A stretch of 44,021 nt of DNA from Oceanobacillus damuensis (GCF_001618145.1 NZ_KV392045.1:32764-76784), one strand, 5' to 3'. Positions 1-9,263 are shown, counted from the stretch's first letter. Notes: generated by a model from the sequence alone, not told the origin. Numbers and translations are program-made.

Positions 1-202
1 TTAAATGAATCACATCGTCGTGCTGTAATTCTGCATTATCTGCAATTACTTCTTTATTTTCCTTTATAGTTGAAAGTTCAATTTGCTGGTGATCTTTTGC
101 AAGCACCAGTTCTCTATCTATCACAGTGCCTATAAGAACAAACATAGCGACGATTCCACTTGTAATTATCCATTTTAAGCCTTTTTTGGCTTGCTTAGTC
201 AT
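1..202 (-). CDS. Partial N-terminus of a small membrane-anchored or secreted protein
   Basis: An open frame starts at ATG 202 on minus and runs off the left edge after 67 codons, so only the N-terminus is visible. A GGGGGG ribosome binding site lies about 9 bases upstream. The first residues are basic and are followed by a hydrophobic stretch (about residues 10-24: IITSGIVAMFVLIGTVI), which gives a signal anchor or uncleaved signal peptide. The visible remainder is hydrophilic and rich in Glu, Asp, Lys and Gln, probably outside the cell. I do not recognise the family; the C-terminal domain lies outside the window. Confidence 0.6.
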   Translation of the reverse strand, partial: MTKQAKKGLKWIITSGIVAMFVLIGTVIDRELVLAKDHQQIELSTIKENKEVIADNAELQHDDVIHL

Positions 203-314
203 GTTAAACCCCCCGGTTGTTAATTTAAAGTGTTCTGTATGTTTTCTATTCCTTAAATCCCAAGAGGTTAAACAACTATCAAACACTTTTTTCCAATTAT
301 ATTCTATAATTTTT

Positions 315-635
315 CTACATATGATTGTCCGACAAAATTCCCATTGATTTTATATGAGCTTTTGTTTGATTATCTCCAAGCTCATACACCATCCTATATG
401 CTTCTGTCAGGTTATCGTCATACTCGTCATTGGCTGTATCATTATGGTATGGAACGATTGGGATATGGGCACGAATAAAGGAGTCAAAACTTGCACCATG
501 CATATTTTCCATTTTTGATCTCAGTAATGCTATATCTTCCATACTTGCATAGATGACAAACTCATCATTATTTTGATATTCCATCTGAGAAATCTCCCCG
601 GTACCGATATTTACGTAATACTTTTCCTTTTCCAA
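315..635 (-). CDS. Small conserved-looking hypothetical protein
   Basis: This encodes about 106 residues of a soluble, acidic protein with no signal peptide or membrane helix. The reading frame extends back to a GTG at 644, but that codon is inside the strong Shine-Dalgarno run GGAGGAGGTG, so I prefer TTG 635, which sits at normal spacing from it. The N-terminus (EKEKYYVNIGTGEIS) resembles a short beta-rich module, and the C-terminal part is helical and charged. I do not recognise a family or catalytic motif. It is encoded downstream of the mechanosensitive-type channel gene but behind that gene's terminator, so it is probably transcribed separately. Confidence 0.6.
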   Translation of the reverse strand: MEKEKYYVNIGTGEISQMEYQNNDEFVIYASMEDIALLRSKMENMHGASFDSFIRAHIPIVPYHNDTANDEYDDNLTEAYRMVYELGDNQTKAHIKSMGILSDNHM

Positions 636-680
636 TCTAAGCACCTCCTCCCTTTAATTTGGCTTATTTACAGGAAAATA

Positions 681-719
681 ACCAAAAAGAGCATCTGCCT
701 TCGTTTTGGCAGATGCTCT
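681..719 (-). terminator. Rho-independent terminator of the channel gene
   Basis: A perfect 12-bp stem (AGAGCATCTGCC at 688-699 with its complement at 708-719) with an 8-base loop is followed on the minus strand by a short T run. It lies 14 bases after the stop of the channel gene. Confidence 0.85.
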
Positions 720-732
720 CAAGATACTTTAT

Positions 733-2397
733 TTACGGTTTCTCCGGATCATTGTCCTGTAATGGGTCCGTGTCGTCAATGTTATTTAATGGATCAATAT
801 CATCAATGGATTGCTCCGTATGTTTCGTTGGATTTACCTCACTATCTTCCATTAAATCGGATAAATCCGTATTTTTTGCTTCTTGTTGTTTAAATGATGT
901 TTCATCAATTGTATTGTCAAACTTTCGCAAGTATTTGCTGGCGAAATCTTTTCCTCCAAGCCCGAACGCAAGACCGAATGCAAGGGCAAGGCCTCCAAGA
1001 ATCAGGATAAATGCAGCATTAACAATTGATGGTGCAATTCCAAGCTGGGTTAAAGCCATAAATGCCGCGATCACAAGGATTGCATATTTCGCAAAGCCTG
1101 CAAGTGCATTTGAGGCAGGACCATCAAGAATATTTTTCAATAGCTTTTGGACAATGTTCCCCAGCAGTATTGCTGCTCCAAGAATCAGTACGGCAGCCAG
1201 TACATGTGGAATATAAGCTGTGATTGCAGTTGCGATTCCTACAAGGAAGTCCAGTTGCACAAGATTCAGTGCCTGTACAGTCAGGAAAAAGACAATCAGA
1301 ATCTGGACGATATAGCCAGCGATGGCAGAAGGTGTCATCCTGTTGGCTGCAGCCTGTGTACTGCTGACATTGAATTTGGCCGAAAGACGGTCAAACCCTA
1401 GCCTCTGCAGATAATCTTCAATGAACCCACCAATCAGTTTACCTAGCCATACACCTATCAGTACAAGTGCGATTGCAACAAGAATGTTTGGAATCATGTT
1501 CATTACGGTGTTTAGCATGTCGATGGCAGGATCTGTAATTCCTCTTAGTTCCAGCTGCTCAAGCGCTGCAATCGTGATGGGAATCAAAATCAAAATGAAG
1601 ACTATATTACCGACAAATGCAGCAAAGCTTGTTCCTTCAAATAATTTGGAAAGCTTTAAACGAGCGATCAATTTTTCGGAGCCAGCTGCCTGGAGAAGAT
1701 TTGTTACGATATTTTTTACAATTTTAGCTACAAACCAACCTACTGCAAAAATAATGGCAGCAGCAATCAGTTTCGGAATAAATCCAAGAATAGTTGCCAG
1801 TAAGCCACTGAACGGTTCTGCTACCCCTTTGATATTCAGTGCATCGAGAACTCCCGGGATAAACAATAATAGAATCAAATAAAAAACTATCCTACCTAAT
1901 GTATGTGTATACCTTTGTATTTCTTCTTCGGTTTTTGCAACTTTCATCTTGAAGAATAAATTTTGCAGATTAATTTTTCTGCTTCCTTCAACAATCAACC
2001 ATTGGGCAATGCTCGCTACAATCCATGCCAACAGAAGAATTAGTGCTGCTCCTAAAACTGCCGGAATGAATCTTAAGAACGTTGAAATAAGATCAGATAG
2101 TGGATTTGCAATCATATTCAGGTTGAGTACATTAAAGAACAGGATGAATACAACTAAAAGAAGTATGTAATAAACCACTTTTCCGATGATTCTGGCTGAA
2201 TTTACCGGTTTATCACTTGTACGGAATCTGTTGATTAATTTGTCGTCCCAATCCGTTTTTTTCAATGCCTTCTCCACTGCACTGCCTATTGCTTTGGCGA
2301 TCAGCCAGCCTACTAATAAAACTAGCAGGGCAATAACGAAATTTTGCAGTCCTTGCATAAAACTGACTGAGAAGTACTGGTCCATAAAATTGTTCAT
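733..2397 (-). CDS. Mechanosensitive-type ion channel with repeated conserved TM helices
   Basis: This is a 554-residue membrane protein made of about five repeats of a hydrophobic helix opening with FIP/MIP/YIP and a glycine-rich core, near residues 17, 110, 210, 300 and 390. That is the architecture of the TM_helix (CmpX-like) mechanosensitive channel proteins. The last hydrophobic segment (GGLALAFGLAFGLGGKDFA) resembles the pore-lining helix of MscS-type channels. The C-terminal tail (about 60 residues) is very acidic and lacks the large MscS cytoplasmic domain. ATG 2397 is preceded by GAAGGGAGC. A role in turgor or membrane-tension sensing would suit a salt-tolerant host but is inferred. 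Substrate and gating cannot be read from sequence. Confidence 0.8.
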   Translation of the reverse strand: MNNFMDQYFSVSFMQGLQNFVIALLVLLVGWLIAKAIGSAVEKALKKTDWDDKLINRFRTSDKPVNSARIIGKVVYYILLLVVFILFFNVLNLNMIANPLSDLISTFLRFIPAVLGAALILLLAWIVASIAQWLIVEGSRKINLQNLFFKMKVAKTEEEIQRYTHTLGRIVFYLILLLFIPGVLDALNIKGVAEPFSGLLATILGFIPKLIAAAIIFAVGWFVAKIVKNIVTNLLQAAGSEKLIARLKLSKLFEGTSFAAFVGNIVFILILIPITIAALEQLELRGITDPAIDMLNTVMNMIPNILVAIALVLIGVWLGKLIGGFIEDYLQRLGFDRLSAKFNVSSTQAAANRMTPSAIAGYIVQILIVFFLTVQALNLVQLDFLVGIATAITAYIPHVLAAVLILGAAILLGNIVQKLLKNILDGPASNALAGFAKYAILVIAAFMALTQLGIAPSIVNAAFILILGGLALAFGLAFGLGGKDFASKYLRKFDNTIDETSFKQQEAKNTDLSDLMEDSEVNPTKHTEQSIDDIDPLNNIDDTDPLQDNDPEKP

Positions 2398-2405
2398 ATA
2401 TACAA

Positions 2406-2445
2406 GCTCCCTTCAAGATTATACCTATATATACCTTAAGGGAGC
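2406..2445 (-). promoter_or_regulatory. Inverted repeat that includes the channel gene's ribosome binding site
   Basis: GCTCCCTT (5' arm on minus, 2445-2438) can pair with AAGGGAGC (2413-2406), with a further AAG/CTT pairing inside after one bulged G. The 3' arm is the Shine-Dalgarno sequence of the channel gene, 8 bases before its ATG, so folding would hide the ribosome binding site. It also lies just after the menE stop codon but has no T run, which argues against a simple terminator. Confidence 0.5.
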
Positions 2446-2463
2446 CTTTTCGAAACCATGAAA

Positions 2464-3903
2464 TTAGGTGATTAGTTTATTGCGCATCAATTTATTTGAA
2501 GCGTTACGCGGAAGCTCCTTCACAAAGTGAATCTCTTTCGGTAGTTTATATTTTGCCAGGCGTTCAGCTGCATAGCTGATAATTTCCTCGCGTGAGACTT
2601 CCTGTCTTTTCACAACAAAAGCAACAGGTACCTGCCCCCAAATGTCATGCGGCTTGCCTGCCACACCAACTTCACGAATTTGCTCCATACCGCTCAAGAC
2701 ACTTTCAATTTCCGATGGGTATATGTTCTCCCCGCCGGAAATAATCAAATCATTACGGCGATCGACCACATATAAGTATCCTTCCTCATCAAGGTAGCCC
2801 AAATCTCCTGTCGAAAGCCATCCGTTATCCATTGCTTTCTCATTCGCTTCATTATTTTTGAAATAACCTCTCGTTACCATTGGACCCTTAACTTGTATTT
2901 CGCCTACATGACCACTAGCTTTTCCTGAAATTCTCAGCTGGGCAGGGAATAGCGGTTTTCCGGCCGAACCGAGTTTTTCAAGAGCATCCTTAGGACTTAG
3001 GGTGACTATTTGTGAAGCTGTTTCTGTCATGCCATACGATTGAAAAACAGGGATATTTTTAACCTTCGCCAGTTCCAGCATAGGCTTTGGAGCTGGTCCT
3101 CCGCCAAGCAGCATGCAACGCAATGTGTCTGGGTACCTGTCTTCTCCGAGTTGGTCGATCAGACGCTGGACCATTAAAGTAACAACAGATATAATCGTTA
3201 CGCCTTTTTCCATAATTGCCTGATGGACGTCTTCAACATCAAATTTTTCCAGAAGATATAGCGGCATTCCATAAATAACACTTTTTATCGTTGTCGATAA
3301 GCCACTCACATGAAAAATCGGCAATGGAATCAGCCATTTATCTTCCTTATTCAGTCCGAGATTCAATGCTGAACCAATTGCACTCCACCAATGATTGCCA
3401 TATGTATGGATGACACCTTTTGGAAAGCCTGTGGTACCTGACGTATAGATTATCGTAAAGGTATCATCTAAGTGAAGCTCTGATTTTAAGGGGAGGTCCT
3501 TTTCTGTCAGTGTTTCAACTTCGGAGAAAGATTGAATTTCGTTCACTTCGATCGCAGTGGTGTCTCGCTTCAGCCCGTCCGCTGTCAATAGGATGGATAC
3601 TTCTGCGTCCCTTACCTGGTAATTAATCTCTTCATCGGTAAGACGTGTGTTTAAAAGCACACCCACTGCACCAAGATAACTCAACGCATGAATGGCCACA
3701 ATCATTCGAATGTCGTTCGTCGACAGAATCCCAATATGACTGCCTTCCCTGACTTCCAGCCGTGCAAGCTTTTTGGCAAAACGCTGACTTCTTTCTTTTA
3801 ATTCCTTAAATGAGATTTCCGATCCGTCATCGAGCTCAATAGCAATTGCTTCTGGAGCCAAATCTGCCTGTTTCGTTAACCAATGTGGAATAATTTCTGC
3901 CAT
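2464..3903 (-). CDS. menE: o-Succinylbenzoate-CoA ligase (MenE)
   Basis: MenE activates o-succinylbenzoate with ATP and CoA for menaquinone synthesis. The 479-residue product is an ANL-superfamily enzyme: the P-loop TIIYTSGTTGFPKG is near residue 150, the adenylate motif SYGMTETAS near 300, and the hinge and C-terminal domain motif DRRNDLIISGGENIYP near 390. The frame extends 21 codons further upstream, but ATG 3903 has AAAGGAAA at suitable spacing and matches the family start. It is last in the menFDHBE series, yet 227 bp with a strong hairpin and a dispersed repeat separate it from menB, so it may have reduced or separate transcription. Confidence 0.95.
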   Translation of the reverse strand: MAEIIPHWLTKQADLAPEAIAIELDDGSEISFKELKERSQRFAKKLARLEVREGSHIGILSTNDIRMIVAIHALSYLGAVGVLLNTRLTDEEINYQVRDAEVSILLTADGLKRDTTAIEVNEIQSFSEVETLTEKDLPLKSELHLDDTFTIIYTSGTTGFPKGVIHTYGNHWWSAIGSALNLGLNKEDKWLIPLPIFHVSGLSTTIKSVIYGMPLYLLEKFDVEDVHQAIMEKGVTIISVVTLMVQRLIDQLGEDRYPDTLRCMLLGGGPAPKPMLELAKVKNIPVFQSYGMTETASQIVTLSPKDALEKLGSAGKPLFPAQLRISGKASGHVGEIQVKGPMVTRGYFKNNEANEKAMDNGWLSTGDLGYLDEEGYLYVVDRRNDLIISGGENIYPSEIESVLSGMEQIREVGVAGKPHDIWGQVPVAFVVKRQEVSREEIISYAAERLAKYKLPKEIHFVKELPRNASNKLMRNKLIT

Positions 3904-3981
3904 GATGATTTCCTTTCTCTTTAATGGATAATTGTCGGGGTTGACGTTTATTATCTCACATTTCATTCTATGCTGACCTAA

Positions 3982-4068
3982 TTAGAAAACTTGGCATGCG
4001 CCAAGCCTTTTCGGCGAATGCCTTAGTTGCACTTATGCAAATAAGAAAGTTCATACTTTCTTACTTGC
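3982..4068 (+). repeat. Dispersed stem-loop repeat, family B, copy 1
   Basis: This copy is nearly identical to 20905-20991 and 29449-29525. It is a string of small hairpins: CTTGGC-ATGC-GCCAAG, then GGC-GAAT-GCC, then TTGCA-CTTA-TGCAA, then a long stem ending CTTTCTTACTTGC. It sits between menB and menE. Confidence 0.85.
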
Positions 4069-4072
4069 TAAA

Positions 4073-4109
4073 CGAAAAACCTTTGCCAAGTTTAAGCAAA
4101 GGTTTTTCG
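4073..4109 (-). terminator. Strong hairpin between menB and menE
   Basis: A perfect 14-bp stem (CGAAAAACCTTTGC at 4073-4086 with its complement at 4096-4109) has its T-rich stretch inside the 3' arm on both strands. It lies 22 bp beyond the menB stop, so it could terminate or attenuate the men transcript before menE. Confidence 0.7.
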
Positions 4110-4130
4110 TATCTTGAACAATCTTGGAGA

Positions 4131-4949
4131 TCACGGAAAACGCGGAAACTGTTTGAAGTTCGGTTTTCTTTTCTCTTTGAAGGCGTCGCGGCCTTCTTTT
4201 GCCTCATCTGAAGTGTAATAAAGCAATGTAGCGTCTCCACCCAGTTGCTGCAGACCTGCAAGACCATCTGTATCAGCATTGAAGGATGCTTTCAGGAAGC
4301 GGAGTGCTGTCGGTGACTTCTCTAAGATCTCATCACACCATTGCAAGGTTTCGTCTTCAAGCTGATCCAGTGGTACTACTTTATTGACCAAGCCCATTTC
4401 ATAGGCTTCCTCCGCATTGTACTGACGGCACAGGTACCAGATTTCACGTGCACGTTTATGACCGACAATACGTGCAAGGTAACCTGCTCCATAACCGGCA
4501 TCAAAGCTGCCTACTTTAGGTCCGGTCTGTCCGAAAATGGCATTGTCTGCCGCGATCGTTAAGTCACAGACTACATGCAATACGTGTCCGCCACCGATTG
4601 CATATCCGGAAACCATAGCGATAACCGGCTTTGGTATCTTGCGGATTAACGTTTGCAAATCCAATACGTTCAAGCGGGGGATACTATCTGTTCCAACATA
4701 GCCACCATGTCCACGTACGGACTGGTCTCCACCCGAACAGAATGCTTTATCTCCTTCACCAGCAAGAACGATTACCCCGATTGAAGAGTCATCCCGTGCA
4801 TCCGAGAAAGCATCAATCAGTTCCTTTACTGTAAGCGGTGTAAATGCATTACGTTTTTCCGGACGGTTGATGGTTACTTTTGCGACACCATCATATTTTT
4901 CATAAATAATTTCTTCGTAGTTTTTAGCTTTTTTCCATTCTACAGCCAA
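4131..4949 (-). CDS. menB: 1,4-Dihydroxy-2-naphthoyl-CoA synthase (MenB)
   Basis: MenB closes the second ring of menaquinone from o-succinylbenzoyl-CoA. The 272 residues match the family length. Crotonase-fold features are present: [14 protein letters not shown] (about residue 71), the oxyanion region [14 protein letters not shown] (about 112), and [16 protein letters not shown] (about 140) with the family's catalytic Ser/Asp region. The start is TTG 4949, preceded by GGAGGGG at 7 bases; no ATG fits better. menH lies 45 bp upstream and the reaction order agrees with the operon. Confidence 0.96.
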   Translation of the reverse strand: MAVEWKKAKNYEEIIYEKYDGVAKVTINRPEKRNAFTPLTVKELIDAFSDARDDSSIGVIVLAGEGDKAFCSGGDQSVRGHGGYVGTDSIPRLNVLDLQTLIRKIPKPVIAMVSGYAIGGGHVLHVVCDLTIAADNAIFGQTGPKVGSFDAGYGAGYLARIVGHKRAREIWYLCRQYNAEEAYEMGLVNKVVPLDQLEDETLQWCDEILEKSPTALRFLKASFNADTDGLAGLQQLGGDATLLYYTSDEAKEGRDAFKEKRKPNFKQFPRFP

Positions 4950-4994
4950 TATAATTCCCCTCCATTATTGTCAATATGTAGTCAGTCTCCATAA

Positions 4995-5801
4995 TCAGTT
5001 ATGGATCTCCATGAACTCTGTAACTATTCTATCAAAAGATTCGGGTTTTTCCACGTGAACTGCATGTCCTGCATGCTCACATACAATCATATTACCTGAT
5101 TTGAGCTGTTTTTGCATCTTTTTGTTAATCTCAACAAACTTTTGATCAAGCTCCCCGACAATCAATAATACTGGTTTTTCCAAATTCCCCAGCTGATCCC
5201 ACCATGATGGCTGACTCCCTGTACCCATACTAAGCAACGATTCGGCTAAACCTTCTGCAGATTGGGAAAGCCGTTCAGAGCGAATCATTTCCTGTTTCTC
5301 TTCAGACAGGCTCTTTTGAGAAGAAAAAAGCGGAAGATCCTGCCAGATATCTACAAAGGAGCTGACACCCTCACGTACGATTTTCCGGGCAAGCATTTCG
5401 TCATTTTCCTTTCTCACTTTCCGTTCTTCTTCTCCGGCCAAACCGGGTGAAGTGCTTTCCAACATCAGCGAGCGCACCGTTTCCGGATAAAACATGGCAT
5501 AAGAAAGTGCTGTGCGCCCGCCCATCGAATAGCCGAGCAGGTGAAACGGTTCCAGTTCCAATGATTGAAAGAGTGCATAAAGGTCTGCACAGCAATTTTC
5601 CATAGACCTTGGTGATCCCGTATCTGTTTTCCCATGACCAGGAAGATCAATCGTGATGACTTGATAGCCAATTTTAACCCACTCTTCCACAAAAGGCCGC
5701 CATGTGGCTGTACTTCCTGTAAAACCATGCAGCATGACTACGGGAATGCCTTTACCATGGATTTCATACCAATAGGTTGCATCTCCTTTGGAAAAATACA
5801 A
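4995..5801 (-). CDS. menH: SHCHC synthase, alpha/beta hydrolase (MenH)
   Basis: MenH eliminates pyruvate from SEPHCHC to give SHCHC in menaquinone synthesis. The 268-residue product has the alpha/beta hydrolase oxyanion motif LHGFTGS (about residue 24), the nucleophile elbow GYSMGG with Ser92, and a C-terminal catalytic His in HAGHAVH (about 246). The start is TTG 5801, only 5 bases after the menD stop, with AGGGAC upstream, so translation is probably coupled to menD. Alpha/beta hydrolases are hard to assign by sequence alone; position between menD and menB decides it. Confidence 0.93.
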   Translation of the reverse strand: MYFSKGDATYWYEIHGKGIPVVMLHGFTGSTATWRPFVEEWVKIGYQVITIDLPGHGKTDTGSPRSMENCCADLYALFQSLELEPFHLLGYSMGGRTALSYAMFYPETVRSLMLESTSPGLAGEEERKVRKENDEMLARKIVREGVSSFVDIWQDLPLFSSQKSLSEEKQEMIRSERLSQSAEGLAESLLSMGTGSQPSWWDQLGNLEKPVLLIVGELDQKFVEINKKMQKQLKSGNMIVCEHAGHAVHVEKPESFDRIVTEFMEIHN

Positions 5802-5806
5802 AATGA

Positions 5807-7558
5807 TCAGTCCCTGTCCTGTAAAATTTCCTTTTCAATTGCATGCCACTTTGCGCGATGCCATTCCACATTTTCTGTTCGATCTGTTTTAACTTCTATT
5901 ACAGATAGGCCTTCATGCTGATAACTCCTATCAAGCAGTTCTTTTAGTTGTGGCTCGGTCGCTGCAAGAGCGTATTCTCCACCGTACATGGTGATCGCTT
6001 TTTCAAATTCAAGGTCTGCAGGCGTGCCGAAGAGTGCTTCAAAATGCTTCTTATCATTAGATTGGGGCAGGAAAGAAAATATCCCTCCACCATTATTGTT
6101 CACCAGTATAATTGTAATGTTCAGCTTATAATGCTTTGCAGCCAGCAACCCATTCATATCATGGAAAAATGATAAATCACCAAGCAATAACGTTACTGGC
6201 TTGCCTGTGGTTGCCGCTCCCATTCCACTGGATACGATGCCATCAATTCCGTTTGCTCCCCGGTTGGCAAGGATGGGAATAAATTTTTTCGTCGTCATCA
6301 AAAACGTATCCACATCCCGGATAGCCATACTGTTTCCGACATATAATGTGCTGTCTTCAGGGATGACTTCGCATAGTCCTCTGACAACTTCACCTTCTGT
6401 AATTGCATCCTCCATACCATTTAAAAGATGCTTTTTGGAAATGCGATTCATCTCCTGCCACATTCCCAGCCAGCCTGTATCAACGTCGCAAGGAGTTTCT
6501 GCAGCCGTCAAATCTTTACAGAGCATGACAGGATCAGCGAAAATGAACTCCGTTACATTGCCCGTAGGCTCGCGATATCCCGTGTGATTTTCCACGATAT
6601 ACTGTCTGGAATCCGCGTGTTCTTTTACATAAAAAAGATATGCCTTTGAAACTGGCATTGCACCGAAACGGATAATATAATCTGGTTTCATTTGCTTTCT
6701 GATGGATTCATTCCTCAAAAAGGCATCATATCCCTCGATTACCTGGTCTTTATGATGCCTGCCGGTCCGTACCTGGGATAATGGATCAGCCAAAACCGGA
6801 AGCCCCCATTTGTTGGCCAGATCTGTTACCGCAGCAGGAAAGTCCGGATCTGTTTGCGGCCCACAGACAATGACCCCTCTTTGTCCACTGCCAAGTTTCT
6901 CCAAAAGCTGCCTTATCTGCTGTTCGGCTAAACATTTTTTACCATCAAGGATTGGGTTGACAGACTTTGTAAGTTGTTCCGCAGCAGGAAAAGCCCACAG
7001 ATTATGCAAGGAAAAATCCGGATTTAGTGGCTCACGGAATGGAAAATTCAAATGAACCGGACCAGGATTTCCTTCCAGTGCCATATATACAGCACGTGCC
7101 GCTTTATTGCGTGCATAGGCCAGCATTTCCGGAGTGCCTTCTGGCAACGCCATTTCATGAAACCATTTTGGATAATCGCCGTATAGTTTCAACTGTTCGA
7201 TTGCTTGTGGAGCACCAATGTCGCGTAATTCATGTGGGCGATCTGCAGTGAGAACGATTAATGGAACCCTGCTGTAATGTGCTTCAACAATAGCAGGAAA
7301 GTAATTTGCTGCCGCAGTTCCGGAAGTACAGACAAGTGCAACGGACCGGTTTGTTTCTTTTGCAATACCCAATGCAAAAAAAGCTGCAGAACGTTCATCG
7401 ATAATAATCCACTCTTTTACTGCAGTGTGTTCTGTAAAAGTTAATGCAAGCGGTGTGGAACGTGAACCAGGGGATATAACAACATCGGTCAGTCCGCTTT
7501 TGGTTAGTTCATCTACAAAATTTGCCGTATATCTTGTCAGTTTTTCTGTGTGATTCAT
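5807..7558 (-). CDS. menD: SEPHCHC synthase, ThDP-dependent (MenD)
   Basis: MenD joins isochorismate and 2-oxoglutarate using thiamine diphosphate. The 583 residues match the family. The N-terminal domain has the conserved VISPGSRSTPLA (about residue 27) and the ThDP-activating Glu region (IIDERSAAFFALG, about 53). The C-terminal domain carries the ThDP/Mg motif GDLSFFHDMNGLLA to VNNNGGGIFSFL (about 435-480). ATG 7558 directly follows the menF stop, and its TTAGGAGG ribosome binding site is inside the end of menF, so the two genes are coupled. Confidence 0.97.
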   Translation of the reverse strand: MNHTEKLTRYTANFVDELTKSGLTDVVISPGSRSTPLALTFTEHTAVKEWIIIDERSAAFFALGIAKETNRSVALVCTSGTAAANYFPAIVEAHYSRVPLIVLTADRPHELRDIGAPQAIEQLKLYGDYPKWFHEMALPEGTPEMLAYARNKAARAVYMALEGNPGPVHLNFPFREPLNPDFSLHNLWAFPAAEQLTKSVNPILDGKKCLAEQQIRQLLEKLGSGQRGVIVCGPQTDPDFPAAVTDLANKWGLPVLADPLSQVRTGRHHKDQVIEGYDAFLRNESIRKQMKPDYIIRFGAMPVSKAYLFYVKEHADSRQYIVENHTGYREPTGNVTEFIFADPVMLCKDLTAAETPCDVDTGWLGMWQEMNRISKKHLLNGMEDAITEGEVVRGLCEVIPEDSTLYVGNSMAIRDVDTFLMTTKKFIPILANRGANGIDGIVSSGMGAATTGKPVTLLLGDLSFFHDMNGLLAAKHYKLNITIILVNNNGGGIFSFLPQSNDKKHFEALFGTPADLEFEKAITMYGGEYALAATEPQLKELLDRSYQHEGLSVIEVKTDRTENVEWHRAKWHAIEKEILQDRD

Positions 7559-8950
7559 TTATTGTTTGCCTCCTAAAACAGATAGCATAGGGAGTAGCTT
7601 GATTTTTGTCTCTTCATATTCGCTTTCCGGATCAGAATCTTTAACAACTCCACATCCGGCAAATAGAGAAGCCTCATCCCCCTGAACAAGCGCAGAGCGG
7701 ATTGCTACTGCAAATTCTCCGTTCTGATTGCTGTCCATCCATCCAATTGGAGCACCATACCAGCCACGGTCCAGCAATTCGTGTTTTCTTATGAATGCGA
7801 GTGATTCCTTGCGAGGGGTACCACCGAGTGCTGGAGTGGGATGCAATTGCTTAATAATATCAAACAAACTGTAGCCATCTTTCAAATGACCTGTTACCGG
7901 TGTGTATAAGTGCTGTAAATTTTTCAAAGGATAAATTACCGGTTCATCCGGAATAGTTACTTCCGTACAGCAGTCCTCGATTGCACGCTTGATCATTTTC
8001 ACAACAAAATCATGTTCCTGACGATTTTTCTTGTCATTCATCAGTTCCTTACTCAGTTCCAGATCATGTTCCACTGAATCACCACGAGGAGCAGTACCTG
8101 CCAGACATGTCGATAAAAGTGCCTTCCCCTCCAGTTTTACCAATCTTTCAGGAGTTGCTCCAACAAAACAGTCATCCTCAATTTCATATGCGAAAATATA
8201 GCTGTTCTGCTGCGTTTTTAACAGGTTGGATAATACGGTTGTAATATCTGCCTTCTTGTTAAATTGCAATCGGATTTCCCGAGCGAGTACAATTTTTTCC
8301 ATTTCTCCCCTGGCAATTTCCTCTGTTGCTTTGCGGACACTGCCTTTCCATTTCCCCGGGTCAATCTCCTTCTCCCCAGTGACGATAAGTTGGTCCATGG
8401 ATCGTTCCCTGCTGGCAAGAAGTTTTTCTTCCGTCTGCATCAATTCATCTGCCAGCTGATTGGCATGGTCATTCTTTTTCACATATATATTTATAGTCAA
8501 ATAGTAGCCTTCGTTATATTTAGTCAATAAAAATGCAGGTATGGTGAAATGACTTGGTTTGAATTTATTCCATAAATTGGTTGTCCCCTTTTCCGGATCA
8601 AACGACATACCTCCCAGGGCAACTAGCCCAGTCCCTGGAACCTCATATGGATTATGAACGAATGCTTCACACAGCAAAGAATTCCATTGTTTCTCCGTTG
8701 CTTCAAATCGTAAATGATCTGCAGTCATTTGATGTGCCTCACCAGCCCCAGCCAGCCAAAGCTGTTGGGTAGAGCTTGTCCAAAACGCACGGTTCCCTCC
8801 AATATGCTTCGCTGCATCAAAAAAGTGAAGTGGATCCGTCTTTTGTATTTTTTTTGTTATGCTGACAAGCTTGCATTCATCCTCTGCCTTCACTAGTTGA
8901 ATCGCTTCGGATAGAAGTGCTGAAACTTGTTTGTCCTTCGTTTCAATCAT
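7559..8950 (-). CDS. menF: Isochorismate synthase (MenF)
   Basis: MenF converts chorismate to isochorismate, the first committed step of menaquinone synthesis. The 463-residue protein has the chorismate-binding fold: EKIVLAREI (about 222), FVGATPERLVKLEG (about 267), LAGTAPRG (about 291), HPTPALGGTPR (about 382) and RGWYGAPIGW (about 403), with the Mg-binding Glu residues of the family. ATG 8950 has GGAGGT upstream. It is the first gene of the minus-strand men series and has its own promoter at 8997-9025. DHB or salicylate siderophore synthases (DhbC-like) are an alternative, but direct linkage to menD settles it. Confidence 0.95.
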   Translation of the reverse strand: MIETKDKQVSALLSEAIQLVKAEDECKLVSITKKIQKTDPLHFFDAAKHIGGNRAFWTSSTQQLWLAGAGEAHQMTADHLRFEATEKQWNSLLCEAFVHNPYEVPGTGLVALGGMSFDPEKGTTNLWNKFKPSHFTIPAFLLTKYNEGYYLTINIYVKKNDHANQLADELMQTEEKLLASRERSMDQLIVTGEKEIDPGKWKGSVRKATEEIARGEMEKIVLAREIRLQFNKKADITTVLSNLLKTQQNSYIFAYEIEDDCFVGATPERLVKLEGKALLSTCLAGTAPRGDSVEHDLELSKELMNDKKNRQEHDFVVKMIKRAIEDCCTEVTIPDEPVIYPLKNLQHLYTPVTGHLKDGYSLFDIIKQLHPTPALGGTPRKESLAFIRKHELLDRGWYGAPIGWMDSNQNGEFAVAIRSALVQGDEASLFAGCGVVKDSDPESEYEETKIKLLPMLSVLGGKQ

Positions 8951-8996
8951 CTAAATAAACCTCCATCATGTCTTGGAGTCAGAAACATCCTATCTT

Positions 8997-9025
8997 ATTT
9001 TATGCTCTTTTAGCCAGTTTCTCAA
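8997..9025 (-). promoter_or_regulatory. Sigma-A type promoter of the menFDHBE series
   Basis: On minus, TTGAGA (9025-9020), a 17-base spacer and TAAAAT (9002-8997) lie about 45 bases before the menF start. The near-consensus boxes and exact spacing make this convincing. Confidence 0.75.
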
Positions 9026-9076
9026 GAAAAGCTTTCTTTTTCAGTGAAAATCAGCAATCTTGCTGCTCTGAATCGA

Positions 9077-9105
9077 TTGACAGCATGTTTTTATTTGCCT
9101 AAAAT
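9077..9105 (+). promoter_or_regulatory. Sigma-A type promoter of menA-yteA
   Basis: TTGACA (9077-9082), a 17-base spacer and TAAAAT (9100-9105) point toward menA, back to back with the menF promoter. The transcript would carry a leader of about 150 nt, which includes a small GGGC/GCCC hairpin followed by a T run near 9147-9162. No known riboswitch was recognised in it. Confidence 0.75.
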
Positions 9106-9263
9106 TAATATGTTCTATTAGTCACATTGGCAATGCATATGCAATTGGGCGAATGCCCACGTTTTTAAGGAAAAGCTGGGAAAAAATTTGAATTGCTCCA
9201 TCTGCAAATGCCCGAATCGTTAAGCTATCTACTTTTCAAAAGAAAATCAGGGGGAACAGACAC

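Noticed and set aside
659-1216. Plus-strand frames opposite the mechanosensitive-type channel gene
   Set aside because: They are the complement of a repeat-rich membrane protein and have no ribosome site or recognisable domain.
8226-8459. Plus-strand frame antisense to menF
   Set aside because: No ribosome site, no homology recognised; menF is intact on the other strand.
9147-9162. GGGC/GCCC hairpin plus T run in the menA leader as an attenuator or riboswitch terminator
   Set aside because: The stem is only 4 bp and no aptamer or competing anti-terminator was seen.
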